Notes under the pieces: model-generated
What the model was told of the DNA's origin: nothing
The model's input: only the letters and a program-made list of their open reading frames with translations
Databases searched by the model: none
Part shown: piece by piece, positions 52,856-61,407 of the stretch
Layout of the letters: the number at the start of each line of letters is the position of its first letter
How positions within the stretch are numbered: the stretch's first letter is position 1
Translations under genes and position numbers: made by a program
Assembly: GCF_001413925.1 (NCBI RefSeq)
Contig: NZ_LBMJ01000001.1
Span: 1,776,001 to 1,840,000 of the forward strand
Length of the DNA stretch: 64,000 nt
Reading direction: 5' to 3'
DNA from: Nonlabens sp. YIK11
GTDB lineage: Bacteria > Bacteroidota > Bacteroidia > Flavobacteriales > Flavobacteriaceae

Positions 52856-53598
52856 AGATCATTGACCTCAATTGTGATCTGGGCGAAGGCATGAGCAATG
52901 ACGAGCTCATCATGCCGCACATTTCCTCCTGCAACATCGCTTGCGGCGGTCATGCTGGTGATGCCGATAGTATAAAATCAAGTTTGCAACTCGCGCAAAA
53001 ATTTAATGTCAGAGCTGGTGCACATCCATCTTTTGAGGATCGGGAAAATTTTGGTCGTTTAAAATTGGACTGGTCCAGAGCTCGCTTTCGCGAAAGCGTA
53101 ACTCGTCAACTTCAGCTTTTCACAACCACGGCGGCTGATTTACAAATGAAATGGCATCATATCAAGATGCATGGAGCGCTGTATCACGCCACAGCTCATG
53201 AGGAATCCTTTGCTCAATGGACGGTTGAATGGCTTCAAGAGTTTTATCCCCAAAAGCCTATTTATAGCTTGCCCAAATCGTTGTTGCATGACAAATGCAA
53301 AGAAGCTGGCCAACCTTTTATTGCCGAGGCATTTGTGGATCGTGCTTATTTGAAAAACGGTAGTTTGGTACCTAGATCACAGCAGGAAGCCGTTCACGAG
53401 ACCACAGAGCAAGCGTTGCATCAATTGATCTCTATGGCCCACCATAATCAAGTCACCACATTAGATGGTGCCCATCTGGAACTAATCGCAGATACGTATT
53501 GCATTCATGGTGATAATGTCAAACTTGTCATGCAATTGCCGGTCCTAGTTAAACAGCTGCATCAAAATCAAATTCAAGTTGCCAAATACAAAGCTTAA
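52852..53598 (+). CDS. pxpA: 5-oxoprolinase subunit PxpA (LamB/YcsF family)
   Basis: 248 residues. IDLNCDLGEGMSNDELIMPHISSCNIACGGHAGD is the YcsF/LamB signature with metal-binding His and Asp residues; RAGAHPSFEDRENFGR and KMHGALYHA follow. PxpA acts with PxpB and PxpC in ATP-dependent opening of 5-oxoproline (pyroglutamate) to glutamate. It overlaps both neighbours. An exact palindrome copy is read in frame as ARFRES at about residue 78-83. Confidence 0.93.
   Translation: MKIIDLNCDLGEGMSNDELIMPHISSCNIACGGHAGDADSIKSSLQLAQKFNVRAGAHPSFEDRENFGRLKLDWSRARFRESVTRQLQLFTTTAADLQMKWHHIKMHGALYHATAHEESFAQWTVEWLQEFYPQKPIYSLPKSLLHDKCKEAGQPFIAEAFVDRAYLKNGSLVPRSQQEAVHETTEQALHQLISMAHHNQVTTLDGAHLELIADTYCIHGDNVKLVMQLPVLVKQLHQNQIQVAKYKA
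53083..53098. repeat. Dispersed 16-bp palindrome, exact copy
   Basis: Inside pxpA, read as RFRES on the plus strand. Confidence 0.95.
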
Positions 53599-54289
53599 AT
53601 ATTATCAAGTAAGCGAAAACGCTATAGAGATAAGCTGGCCTACTAGCGATGGTTCGGTGTGGCTTGAACGCCATATGATGGCCTTAGAGTTAGAACGGTT
53701 CTATGGTGACCAAGTTGTTGTCAATGAAGGATATTTTAGCATCTTGGTGGTTTTCAAAAAACCAATTAGGCAATATCAACAACGACTTGAAGAACTTAAG
53801 TCAATGTCGAGCAATCTTGAAAACCTTCAGGGTTTTCAAGGCACTAAATGGCAAATTCCCGTTTTATATGATAGAGATAGCGAGGATCTTTTGTCCATAA
53901 GCAAACACACCTTGCTCACTTTTGAAAGCATTGTAAAAATGCATGAGCAAGCTATTTATACGGTAGAATTCATCGGTTTTTTGCCTGGATTTCCATACCT
54001 ATCTGGTTTGCCTGAAAAGTTGCAAATCCCGCGCAGGAAAACGCCCAATCCCAGCATCGCACCTGGCAGTGTTGCCATTGCAGCAGGACAATGCGGTGTC
54101 TACCCACAAACGTCACCTGGTGGTTGGTATGTATTGGGGAAAAGTCCGTTGGAGTTTTTTGATGTGCATAGAGAACAGCCCAATTTACTGAGTATAGGTG
54201 ATCAGGTTAAATTTTATGGAATCAACCAGCAGGAATATGATAGGATCAAGAACGGTCGGTTGAATGTAAAGGAGTTTCATAGTGAATAA
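53579..54289 (+). CDS. pxpB: 5-oxoprolinase subunit PxpB (KipI-like)
   Basis: 236 residues. The TTG at 53579 is the only plausible start; the first ATG would cut 40% of the N-terminal domain. GFLPGFPYLSGLP, PRRKTPNPSIAPGSVAIAAGQCGVYPQTSPGGWYVLGKSP is the KipI/PxpB core with the conserved Gln and Ser residues of the nucleotide-binding region. It partners with PxpC. It overlaps pxpA by 20 nt and pxpC by 8 nt. Confidence 0.92.
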   Translation: MPNTKLKYYQVSENAIEISWPTSDGSVWLERHMMALELERFYGDQVVVNEGYFSILVVFKKPIRQYQQRLEELKSMSSNLENLQGFQGTKWQIPVLYDRDSEDLLSISKHTLLTFESIVKMHEQAIYTVEFIGFLPGFPYLSGLPEKLQIPRRKTPNPSIAPGSVAIAAGQCGVYPQTSPGGWYVLGKSPLEFFDVHREQPNLLSIGDQVKFYGINQQEYDRIKNGRLNVKEFHSE

Positions 54290-55139
54290 GGCAACCATTG
54301 TACATTCAGGATTTTACTGCAGCATACAGGATTTGGGTAGGTTAGACTATAGAAATGTTGGCGTGCCACAATCTGGTGCAATGGACATGCAACTCGCCAA
54401 AAAGACAAATACCATTTTAGGCAACAGCGAAGAAGCTGCGGTTCTTGAAATGATCCTCATGGGCGCGACGATCTCTTTTGAAACCAAGACCTATGTCTCA
54501 ATATCTCAAAATGTTGACGGCGCCACGCTTAATGGTAAGACGATTTCTATAGATAGAGCTATTGCCGTGGAACGTGGCGATGTGCTCAAAATAGGTCACG
54601 TCACTCACGATAATTTTGCCTATTTAGGTATTTCTGGCGGTTGGAAAACCAAGCCGATCTTGGGCAGTAGGTCGATGTATGCTGGTATCACGGCCAGTGG
54701 TAAGCTCTCAAAGGGTGATATCGTGCCTTATGAAAATTGCTTTGAGGTTTTTGAGGATACTCGCTTTCGCGAAAGCGAACTAAATCAAAATACTATAATC
54801 GATGTTTTTGAAGGTCCAGAATTTCACTTATTGTCAAAAAATAACCAAAATCAGTTGCTTAGTCAAACTCTTGAGGTGTACAAATCCTGGAGTCGCATGG
54901 CTTTCAAGGTTCGAACCGGTACGCCCACTGAATTACCAGAACTTAGAACGGTGCCCGTAATGCCCGGAACAGTGCAGTTGACGCCAGATGGCGATCTTTT
55001 ATTCCTGATGCGAGATGCACAAACAACTGGTGGCTATCCACGTGTATTACAATTATCTAGTGATGCGATTGATAAATTTTCACAATTGCGTACTGGAGTT
55101 TCTTTTAACCTGAATTTAAGGCCTATTAACCATTCATAG
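54282..55139 (+). CDS. pxpC: 5-oxoprolinase subunit PxpC (KipA-like)
   Basis: 285 residues from a GTG at 54282. SGFYCSIQDLGRLDYRNVGVPQSGAMDM is the KipA/PxpC signature, followed by NTILGNSEEAAVLEMILMG and, near the C terminus, LMRDAQTTGGYPRVLQ. The final gene of the DUF2891-Nramp-pxpABC operon. Subunit of the ATP-dependent 5-oxoprolinase with PxpA and PxpB. An exact palindrome copy is read as TRFRES at about 160-165. Confidence 0.93.
   Translation: MNKATIVHSGFYCSIQDLGRLDYRNVGVPQSGAMDMQLAKKTNTILGNSEEAAVLEMILMGATISFETKTYVSISQNVDGATLNGKTISIDRAIAVERGDVLKIGHVTHDNFAYLGISGGWKTKPILGSRSMYAGITASGKLSKGDIVPYENCFEVFEDTRFRESELNQNTIIDVFEGPEFHLLSKNNQNQLLSQTLEVYKSWSRMAFKVRTGTPTELPELRTVPVMPGTVQLTPDGDLLFLMRDAQTTGGYPRVLQLSSDAIDKFSQLRTGVSFNLNLRPINHS
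54762..54777. repeat. Dispersed 16-bp palindrome, exact copy
   Basis: Inside pxpC, read as RFRES on the plus strand; the second copy within this operon in the same reading phase. Confidence 0.95.
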
Positions 55140-55245
55140 AACCTTTTAGTTCATAGATATCGTTACATTCGTACTTTTATCGATGGAATTGCGTTTTGTT
55201 AACAGCAATCGGTTTTGATAGATTATAGAATTATTCATATCCCTA

Positions 55246-57462
55246 ATGAGGTTAGTTCTTGTTTTCCTAGTGTTTTTGTGTAGCAGCAAGAATTTATTGG
55301 CTCAATCAGAGCCATTGGTTCCTAGATTGCCTGCACCACCCTATAACCTTACTGCAAAGGAACTGGACTCTGTTCTTCAACTCACCTTCAATCTATATTT
55401 TGAGAGCGACTATGTGGCAATTCTAGATAAAGCACCTGCACTTATTGAATATGCTGAAGAAATTGATGAGCAACGAATCAAGACTAGGTTGCGTGCAGTT
55501 TTGGGTAATTCATTTATTCAGTTAGGTGATCGAGAGAATGCAGATGCGCTTTATCAAGAAGCACTAAAAGAAGCGGTGCAACGCAAGGATACCTTCCAAC
55601 TTATCAATACCTACATCAACCTTGGGAACACTTACTTTGATACGGATTATGACTTAACCATAGACTATTATACCAAAGCCTTAGAATTGCAAAAAGGTGC
55701 AGCTACAAAGGATTTGCACTATGTCATCATTCATCATAATCTCGCTGAGATATATGTAAAAAAGAAATTACCGGGCAAGGCACAGCAGCATATGGATGAT
55801 GTGGTTACAGCTCTGGAAAATCCTGAAATACCAGGTTCTAAAGGCCAATTTGTCCCAACATCCCAAAGCATTCAAGGAAGTATCTACCTTCTACAAGGGC
55901 TTTATTATCGGGCCATAGAGAGTTCGCTAGAAGCCTTAAACAATGATAGGGATGATATTGATGAAAACTACAGGCTCAATTCTTACAAGAACTTGATAGA
56001 AGCCTATGAGAAAACCAAACAATACGAAGCGCTCATAGAGGTGCGCAAGGTGTATGATTCGTTGATTACCCAGCGTTACGAAGACGGGAAAATAAAACAG
56101 CAACAGTTAGCCAACTCAAAATACAAGGCAGACCGATACCAGCAGGAATTGCTCAAGTCAGAATTTACCGCAAAATTGATGAAGCAAAAAGCTGATCAAG
56201 ACGAGGCTATCTTGTGGGTATTTGCAATAGTGGGAATTTTGCTTTTGGTTTTGATTGCTACGCTTCTGTATTCGCGATCAAAACGAAACAAACTGCTAGC
56301 AGATTTACAAATCAAGAATGCACAGTATCTGGAAGCCAAAGAAGTTTCAGAAAAACTAGCCACCAAGAATACCAAGTTTCTTTCAACCATTAGTCATGAG
56401 TTGCGCACGCCGCTTTATGGAATTATAGGCTTATCCTCTGTTTTCCTGAAAGATAAAAAGTTGAAAGAGTACGATGAAGAATTCAACTCTCTAAAATTCT
56501 CTGCAGATTATTTACTGTCTTTGGTAAATGACATTCTCAATATCAACAAGTACGAATCAGAAAAAGGACGCCAGTTGCAGGAAGAGCACTTCAATCTATC
56601 CTTGCTTATGAACAGTATCGTGCAGTCCTTCCATTTTTTAAATGAGAAGAATAATAACGAGTTGGTGCTCAAAGTGGACCCTAAGATTCCAGAGGTGCTT
56701 TATGGTGATAAGACCAAACTCTCACAAGTGATCATGAACTTGTTGAGTAATGCCAGTAAATTCACCCAAGACGGTTCCATCATGATAAGGGTAGATCAAT
56801 TGTCAAAGGATAATGATCAACTAGAATTATTGTTTGCGGTAGAAGATACCGGTCGCGGCATTGAAGAAGAAAACCAGAAAGAGATTTTTGAAGAGTTTAC
56901 ACAAGTACCATCAACGATTACAGAAGGTGGAACAGGTCTTGGACTGCCTATCGTCAATAAGTTGCTCACGATACTCAACAGTAAATTGCAAATGGAAAGC
57001 ACTTATGGAATAGGGACGACCTTTTCTTTTGTTTTACCTATCAAGATAGGATCTGAGCAGAAACTGGAGTCCACCATTAAGGAAAAAGACATCAAGAAAC
57101 TCGACCACAAAAAACTTTTGATTGTTGATGACAATAAGATCAACCAGCTGGTGACCCAAAAGGTTTTGGAGCAATATCATATGCAGCACGAGACGGCTAA
57201 CAATGGTCAGGAAGCGGTAGATATGGTCAAAGAAAACACCTATGACTATATCCTTATGGACATTAACATGCCAGTCATGAATGGTATTAACGCGACCATT
57301 GAGATACGTAAAATGGGCATCACGACACCGGTCATTGCCTTAACCGCAGCAGACGACTTGAATCTGGAGCGAGACGTTTTTAGCCATGGTATCGATTCGA
57401 TTCTTGTAAAGCCTTATCATACAGAGCAATTACTGGCGCTTTTGATTGAGCATTTGGATTAA
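55246..57462 (+). CDS. Hybrid histidine kinase with TPR sensor and receiver domain
   Basis: 738 residues. Signal peptide 1-20. Periplasmic TPR-like helices at about 30-310 (NTYINLGNTYFDTDYDLTIDYYTKAL, HHNLAEIYVKKKLPGKAQQH). One membrane segment about 320-342. A coiled linker then HisKA with phospho-acceptor His384 (STISHELRTPLYG), HATPase (NLLSNASKFTQDG, VEDTGRGIEEE, GTGLGLPIVNKL), and a receiver at about 623-738 with Asp672 (YILMDINMPVMNG). No DNA-binding domain, so it would pass phosphate to a separate response regulator, which is not nearby. Signal unknown; TPR sensors often read protein or peptide cues. Confidence 0.92.
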   Translation: MRLVLVFLVFLCSSKNLLAQSEPLVPRLPAPPYNLTAKELDSVLQLTFNLYFESDYVAILDKAPALIEYAEEIDEQRIKTRLRAVLGNSFIQLGDRENADALYQEALKEAVQRKDTFQLINTYINLGNTYFDTDYDLTIDYYTKALELQKGAATKDLHYVIIHHNLAEIYVKKKLPGKAQQHMDDVVTALENPEIPGSKGQFVPTSQSIQGSIYLLQGLYYRAIESSLEALNNDRDDIDENYRLNSYKNLIEAYEKTKQYEALIEVRKVYDSLITQRYEDGKIKQQQLANSKYKADRYQQELLKSEFTAKLMKQKADQDEAILWVFAIVGILLLVLIATLLYSRSKRNKLLADLQIKNAQYLEAKEVSEKLATKNTKFLSTISHELRTPLYGIIGLSSVFLKDKKLKEYDEEFNSLKFSADYLLSLVNDILNINKYESEKGRQLQEEHFNLSLLMNSIVQSFHFLNEKNNNELVLKVDPKIPEVLYGDKTKLSQVIMNLLSNASKFTQDGSIMIRVDQLSKDNDQLELLFAVEDTGRGIEEENQKEIFEEFTQVPSTITEGGTGLGLPIVNKLLTILNSKLQMESTYGIGTTFSFVLPIKIGSEQKLESTIKEKDIKKLDHKKLLIVDDNKINQLVTQKVLEQYHMQHETANNGQEAVDMVKENTYDYILMDINMPVMNGINATIEIRKMGITTPVIALTAADDLNLERDVFSHGIDSILVKPYHTEQLLALLIEHLD

Positions 57463-57603
57463 AATCACTGGAAATACAGGCTATCTAATCTTACTTTACC
57501 CTTCAAAAAATTAACTAAAACCACCTCGATATTTAACTAAAATACCGATTGAAAATGGTGGGCATATCTGCAAATTTACCTTGTAATTTAAAGTCATATC
57601 ATC

Positions 57604-57705
57604 ATGGCAAACAAAGCAAAACCAGCACCGAAAAGCGCAAGCAAATCGGCTGCCAAGCCAGCTCCTGCAAAAGGAAAGGCTATGAAGCAAGCTCCTAAAA
57701 AGTAG
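57604..57705 (+). CDS. Small Lys/Ala/Pro-rich basic protein
   Basis: 33 residues, starting MANKAKPAPKSASK. It contains 11 Lys, 9 Ala and 6 Pro, no acidic residue, and an MKQAPKK end. It is too short for routine calling and usually missed. The ATG is preceded by an AT-rich region, and a hairpin with T8 follows the stop 46 nt later (57752-57784), so the unit looks like a complete gene. Composition is like the tail of histone H1-type or DNA/RNA-binding proteins. No family assigned; chance coding of such a biased, uninterrupted frame with its own terminator is unlikely but not excluded. Confidence 0.6.
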   Translation: MANKAKPAPKSASKSAAKPAPAKGKAMKQAPKK

Positions 57706-57751
57706 CCTTCAAAATAGTTGCGACACGATCGCGACCAGTGTCTAACAATCC

Positions 57752-57784
57752 ATGCCGCACTAGAAATAGCGCGGTATTTTTTTT
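57752..57784 (+). terminator. Intrinsic terminator of the 33-residue gene
   Basis: ATGCCGC pairs with GCGGTAT (one G-T pair) around ACTAGAAATAGC, followed by T-rich tract TTTTTTTT. Confidence 0.8.
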
Positions 57785-57804
57785 GGTGGGGTTTTAAGGT
57801 TGTT

Positions 57805-57820
57805 CGCTTTCGCGAAAGCG
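57805..57820. repeat. Dispersed 16-bp palindrome, exact copy
   Basis: Intergenic, 20 nt after that terminator and 106 nt before the tricorn protease start. Confidence 0.95.
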
Positions 57821-57926
57821 AATTAATCAACCATCTACTGCATTAATTTTCTTACGGCTCAAAATCTAATCGGCTTATAGGCAATATTCATATTTGAATT
57901 ATCTTGCTGTGCTCAAAGAATATCAC

Positions 57927-60900
57927 ATGAAAAGCATAGTATTTCTAGCCTCTTTTTTTCTCTCCATTGTTGCTACAGCCCAAAATGATGCGGGCTGGTT
58001 GCGTCACAGTGCGATATCTCCAGATGGGTCGCAAATTGTATTTACCTATAAAGGCGATCTATATAAAGTGGCTTCTACTGGTAGGAACGCTCAACAACTT
58101 ACCTTTCATCAAGCCCATGATTATATGGCGGTATGGAGCGCAGATGGTAAACGTATCGCCTTTGCATCTAATCGGTATGGCAATTTTGATGTGTATGTGA
58201 TGGATGCTAATGGCGGTGGTGCGACGCGTTTGACTTTCCATTCCAGTGATGAGGAACCCTATACTTTTAGTGCCGATGGATCGCAGATTTACTTTGGCGG
58301 TTTGCGTCAGGACACAGCCCAACACAGACAGTTTCCAACCGGTTCACAGCCAGAAGTTTATTCTGTGCCAGTTGCTGGAGGTCGTGTGGATCAATTATTT
58401 ACCATACCAGCCGAAGAATTGGCCGTGAACAGCGATGGATCTACCATCCTTTATCAAGATAAAAAAGGTGGAGAGAATGACTGGCGCAAGCACCATACTT
58501 CCAGTATCGCTAGGGATTTATGGGCTTATGACGTCGCATCAAAAAGCCACAAAATGTTGACCACTTTCAATGGTGAGGATAGACAACCCGTTTATGGTGC
58601 CAACGATCAGACGGTTTATTACTTAAGTGAGCAAAGCGGCAGTTTCAACGTTTTCAAAATGAATTTGAACGAGCCAACGAAGTCCATCCAGTTGACCAAT
58701 TTTGAAACGCATCCCGTACGATTTTTGAGCTATGGAAATGGTGTTCTCAGCTTCGGTTACGATGGTAAGCTGTACACTATGAAAGAAGGTGAGCAGCCTA
58801 AAAAATTGGTTGTTAATATCACTACTCAAGCTATTGATAACAGTGATAAATTCATATCAGTTAATGGTGGTGTTCAAGAAATGGCCGTCTCACCGAATGG
58901 GAAGGAAATCGCCTTTATCGCAAGAGGTGAGGTTTTTGTAACCTCAGTCGAAGAATCTTTTACCAAGAGATTGACCAACACGCCAGAAGCAGAGCAATTC
59001 GTGACTTGGGGACCAGAAGGCAAGTCTGTTGTTTACAGCAGTGAGCGCGATGGTAAATGGAGCATTTTCAAAACGGAAATAGAGCGCAAGGAAGAACCTT
59101 TCTTTTTTGCAGCCACCTTATTGAAAGAAACTCCAGTCATTGAAAATGATAAGGATAACTATCTAGCAAGATATTCTCCAGATGGTAAGAAACTCGCTTT
59201 TATAGAAGACCGTAAAACTCTTAAGGTGAAGGACATCAAGACTGGTGAAGAGGTGGTTCTTTTAACTCCAGAAGAACTGTTTCACATGAGAGATGGTGAC
59301 AAGTACTTTAGATGGAGTCCTGACAGTAAATGGTTGCTCGTAGATTGGAGTCTTTCCCTAAGTAATAGTGATGTGTTGCTTATGGCGGCAGATGGATCCA
59401 AAAGAGTGAACCTTAATGAAAGTGGCTATTATGATAGCAATCCAGTTTGGGTCAACGATGGCAAACAAATGTTGTGGTTTTCCAACAGAGACGGTTTGAA
59501 ATCTTACGCCACGAGTGGTTCTACTCAAAGTGATGTTTACAGCATGTTTTTTACTCAAGACGCATGGGACGAATTCAATCTAAGTAAGGAAGAATACGAC
59601 TTGATGAAGGAAATCAAAAAGATGTCTGAGAAGAAGTCAGATGAGGATAATGACGATAAAAAGAAAGATAAAAAAGATAAGGACAAAAAAGAAAAAGAGC
59701 CTGTCAAAGACTTGACTTTTGATTGGGATGAGATGAAGGATCGAGTGAAGAAGTTCACCATTCATTCTTCAAGCTTGAACGATGCCGTTCTTTCCAAAGA
59801 CAATAGCAAGCTGTATTATCTCACAAGGTTTGAGGATAAACTGGACTTATGGGAGACCGACTTGCGCACGCAGGAAACTAAAATGAAGATGAAATTAGGT
59901 GCATCTTCTGGTAATCTGGAATGGGATGCAGATAGAGAAAACCTATTTCTATTGAGTAGTGGAAAAATTTCTAAAATTGATCCAGAAAAGGAAAAGAAAG
60001 AAGGCGTTGATATTTCTGGAGAGATGGAATATGATGCAGTTGCAGAGCGTCAGGCCATGTTTGATCACGTGTGGTTGCGCACTGATAAGATTTTTTACCA
60101 TTCCAATTTTCACGGGATCGATTGGAATCTCATGAAAACAGAATATGAAAAGCACCTTCCATACATAGGTAATAGCACAGAGTTTGCTGAGATGTTATCT
60201 GAAATGCTTGGGGAATTAAACGTGTCTCATGCTGGCGCCAGAGGTTCTAGTTACTCCATCGATAATGAAGATGAAACGGCATCGTTAGGTATTTTTATGG
60301 ATTATGACCATCAAGATGATGGCATCTTGATTACCGAGGTGTTGACAGGTGGACCGTTGGATAAAGCAAAGTTTGATATCCAACCTGGAATGATCATCCA
60401 AAAAATCGATGGTCAGGACATTCAATCCAACACAGATATTGCTAAATATTTGAACCGAAAGACTGGTAAATTCACACTTTTGGAAATCAAGGATCCCAAC
60501 AAGAAGGATCATCTGGTCATCACGGTAAAACCCATTTCTCTAGGTGAGGAACGCAGCCTACTGTACAAGCGATGGGTAAAAACCAATGAAAAAGAAGTAG
60601 AAAAGAAAAGCAACGGCAAACTGGGATACGTTCACATTCCTGGAATGAGCGACGGTCCGTATCGTGATGTGTACGATAAGATGATGGGTAAATATCACGA
60701 TCGCGATGGTGTCATCGTCGATACTAGATTTAACGGTGGTGGTGACCTGGTGGCAGACCTTGCTGCATTCTTCACGGGTCAGCCCTTTATAACCTATGCG
60801 ACAGAGCAAAAAGTAGTTGGTGGCGAGCCTACATCGCGATGGACCAAGCCTACTTTAGCAATGATCAATGAGGCTCAGTACAGCGATGGACATTGTTTTG

Positions 60901-61166
60901 CCGCAGGTTATAGCGATTTGAAGATAGGAACCACGGTAGGTATGCCTACACCAGGGACTTGTAGTTTTGCAGGTTGGGAACGTTTGCCAGATGGTTCTCG
61001 TTGGGGCGTTGTTCCAGTGAGTGCAAAAGACATCAATGGCGACTGGATGGAAAACAATCAAACCAATCCTATGATACAGGTCAAAAACATGCCCTCTACC
61101 ATCATAAATGGGACAGATCAGCAATTGGATCGTGCCATTCAAGAACTTCTTAAGGAAGTAGAATAG
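57927..61166 (+). CDS. Tricorn-type S41 protease with beta-propellers and PDZ domain
   Basis: 1079 residues from the ATG at 57927 (MKSIVFLASFFLSIVATAQ is a clean signal peptide; an in-frame TTG 33 nt upstream is not needed). Two propellers span about 20-560 with repeated DGSQI-V-F-like and SPDGKKLAF blades. A charged KDKKDKDKKEKE stretch lies at about 566-592. A PDZ domain is at about 785-865 (GILITEVLTGGPLDKAKFDIQPGM). The S41 domain (about 895-1075) has VDTRFNGGGDLV and the nucleophile Ser about 986 in YSDGHCFAAG. It degrades peptides in the periplasm or after export. Family well known in Bacteroidota. Confidence 0.95.
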   Translation: MKSIVFLASFFLSIVATAQNDAGWLRHSAISPDGSQIVFTYKGDLYKVASTGRNAQQLTFHQAHDYMAVWSADGKRIAFASNRYGNFDVYVMDANGGGATRLTFHSSDEEPYTFSADGSQIYFGGLRQDTAQHRQFPTGSQPEVYSVPVAGGRVDQLFTIPAEELAVNSDGSTILYQDKKGGENDWRKHHTSSIARDLWAYDVASKSHKMLTTFNGEDRQPVYGANDQTVYYLSEQSGSFNVFKMNLNEPTKSIQLTNFETHPVRFLSYGNGVLSFGYDGKLYTMKEGEQPKKLVVNITTQAIDNSDKFISVNGGVQEMAVSPNGKEIAFIARGEVFVTSVEESFTKRLTNTPEAEQFVTWGPEGKSVVYSSERDGKWSIFKTEIERKEEPFFFAATLLKETPVIENDKDNYLARYSPDGKKLAFIEDRKTLKVKDIKTGEEVVLLTPEELFHMRDGDKYFRWSPDSKWLLVDWSLSLSNSDVLLMAADGSKRVNLNESGYYDSNPVWVNDGKQMLWFSNRDGLKSYATSGSTQSDVYSMFFTQDAWDEFNLSKEEYDLMKEIKKMSEKKSDEDNDDKKKDKKDKDKKEKEPVKDLTFDWDEMKDRVKKFTIHSSSLNDAVLSKDNSKLYYLTRFEDKLDLWETDLRTQETKMKMKLGASSGNLEWDADRENLFLLSSGKISKIDPEKEKKEGVDISGEMEYDAVAERQAMFDHVWLRTDKIFYHSNFHGIDWNLMKTEYEKHLPYIGNSTEFAEMLSEMLGELNVSHAGARGSSYSIDNEDETASLGIFMDYDHQDDGILITEVLTGGPLDKAKFDIQPGMIIQKIDGQDIQSNTDIAKYLNRKTGKFTLLEIKDPNKKDHLVITVKPISLGEERSLLYKRWVKTNEKEVEKKSNGKLGYVHIPGMSDGPYRDVYDKMMGKYHDRDGVIVDTRFNGGGDLVADLAAFFTGQPFITYATEQKVVGGEPTSRWTKPTLAMINEAQYSDGHCFAAGYSDLKIGTTVGMPTPGTCSFAGWERLPDGSRWGVVPVSAKDINGDWMENNQTNPMIQVKNMPSTIINGTDQQLDRAIQELLKEVE

Positions 61167-61179
61167 AGTAGGATGAGTT

Positions 61180-61195
61180 CGCTTTCGCGAAAGCG
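61180..61195. repeat. Dispersed 16-bp palindrome, exact copy
   Basis: Intergenic, 13 nt after the tricorn protease stop; could act as its 3' hairpin. Confidence 0.95.
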
Positions 61196-61407
61196 AGATT
61201 CATTAAGTCTTAAATTATTAAATTAACATCGGTTAATTAATTTCAGTTTCAAATCAGATTTTGAATACCTAATTGATCTTAGGCTTTACATTTTATCGAC
61301 GAAATACATAAAAAGTACGTATTTCAACCTTTAATCGATGTTTTTCATTCGTTTGCCCTATTTTTGAGACGTTATAGCGTTCATCCTAAATAGGCAACTC
61401 GACTTTC

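Noticed and set aside
57594..57830. 78-codon minus-strand frame with hydrophobic C terminus
   Set aside because: It runs through the palindrome and the terminator hairpin and is the antisense of the K/A/P-rich small gene; its alanine-rich end is the mirror of that bias.
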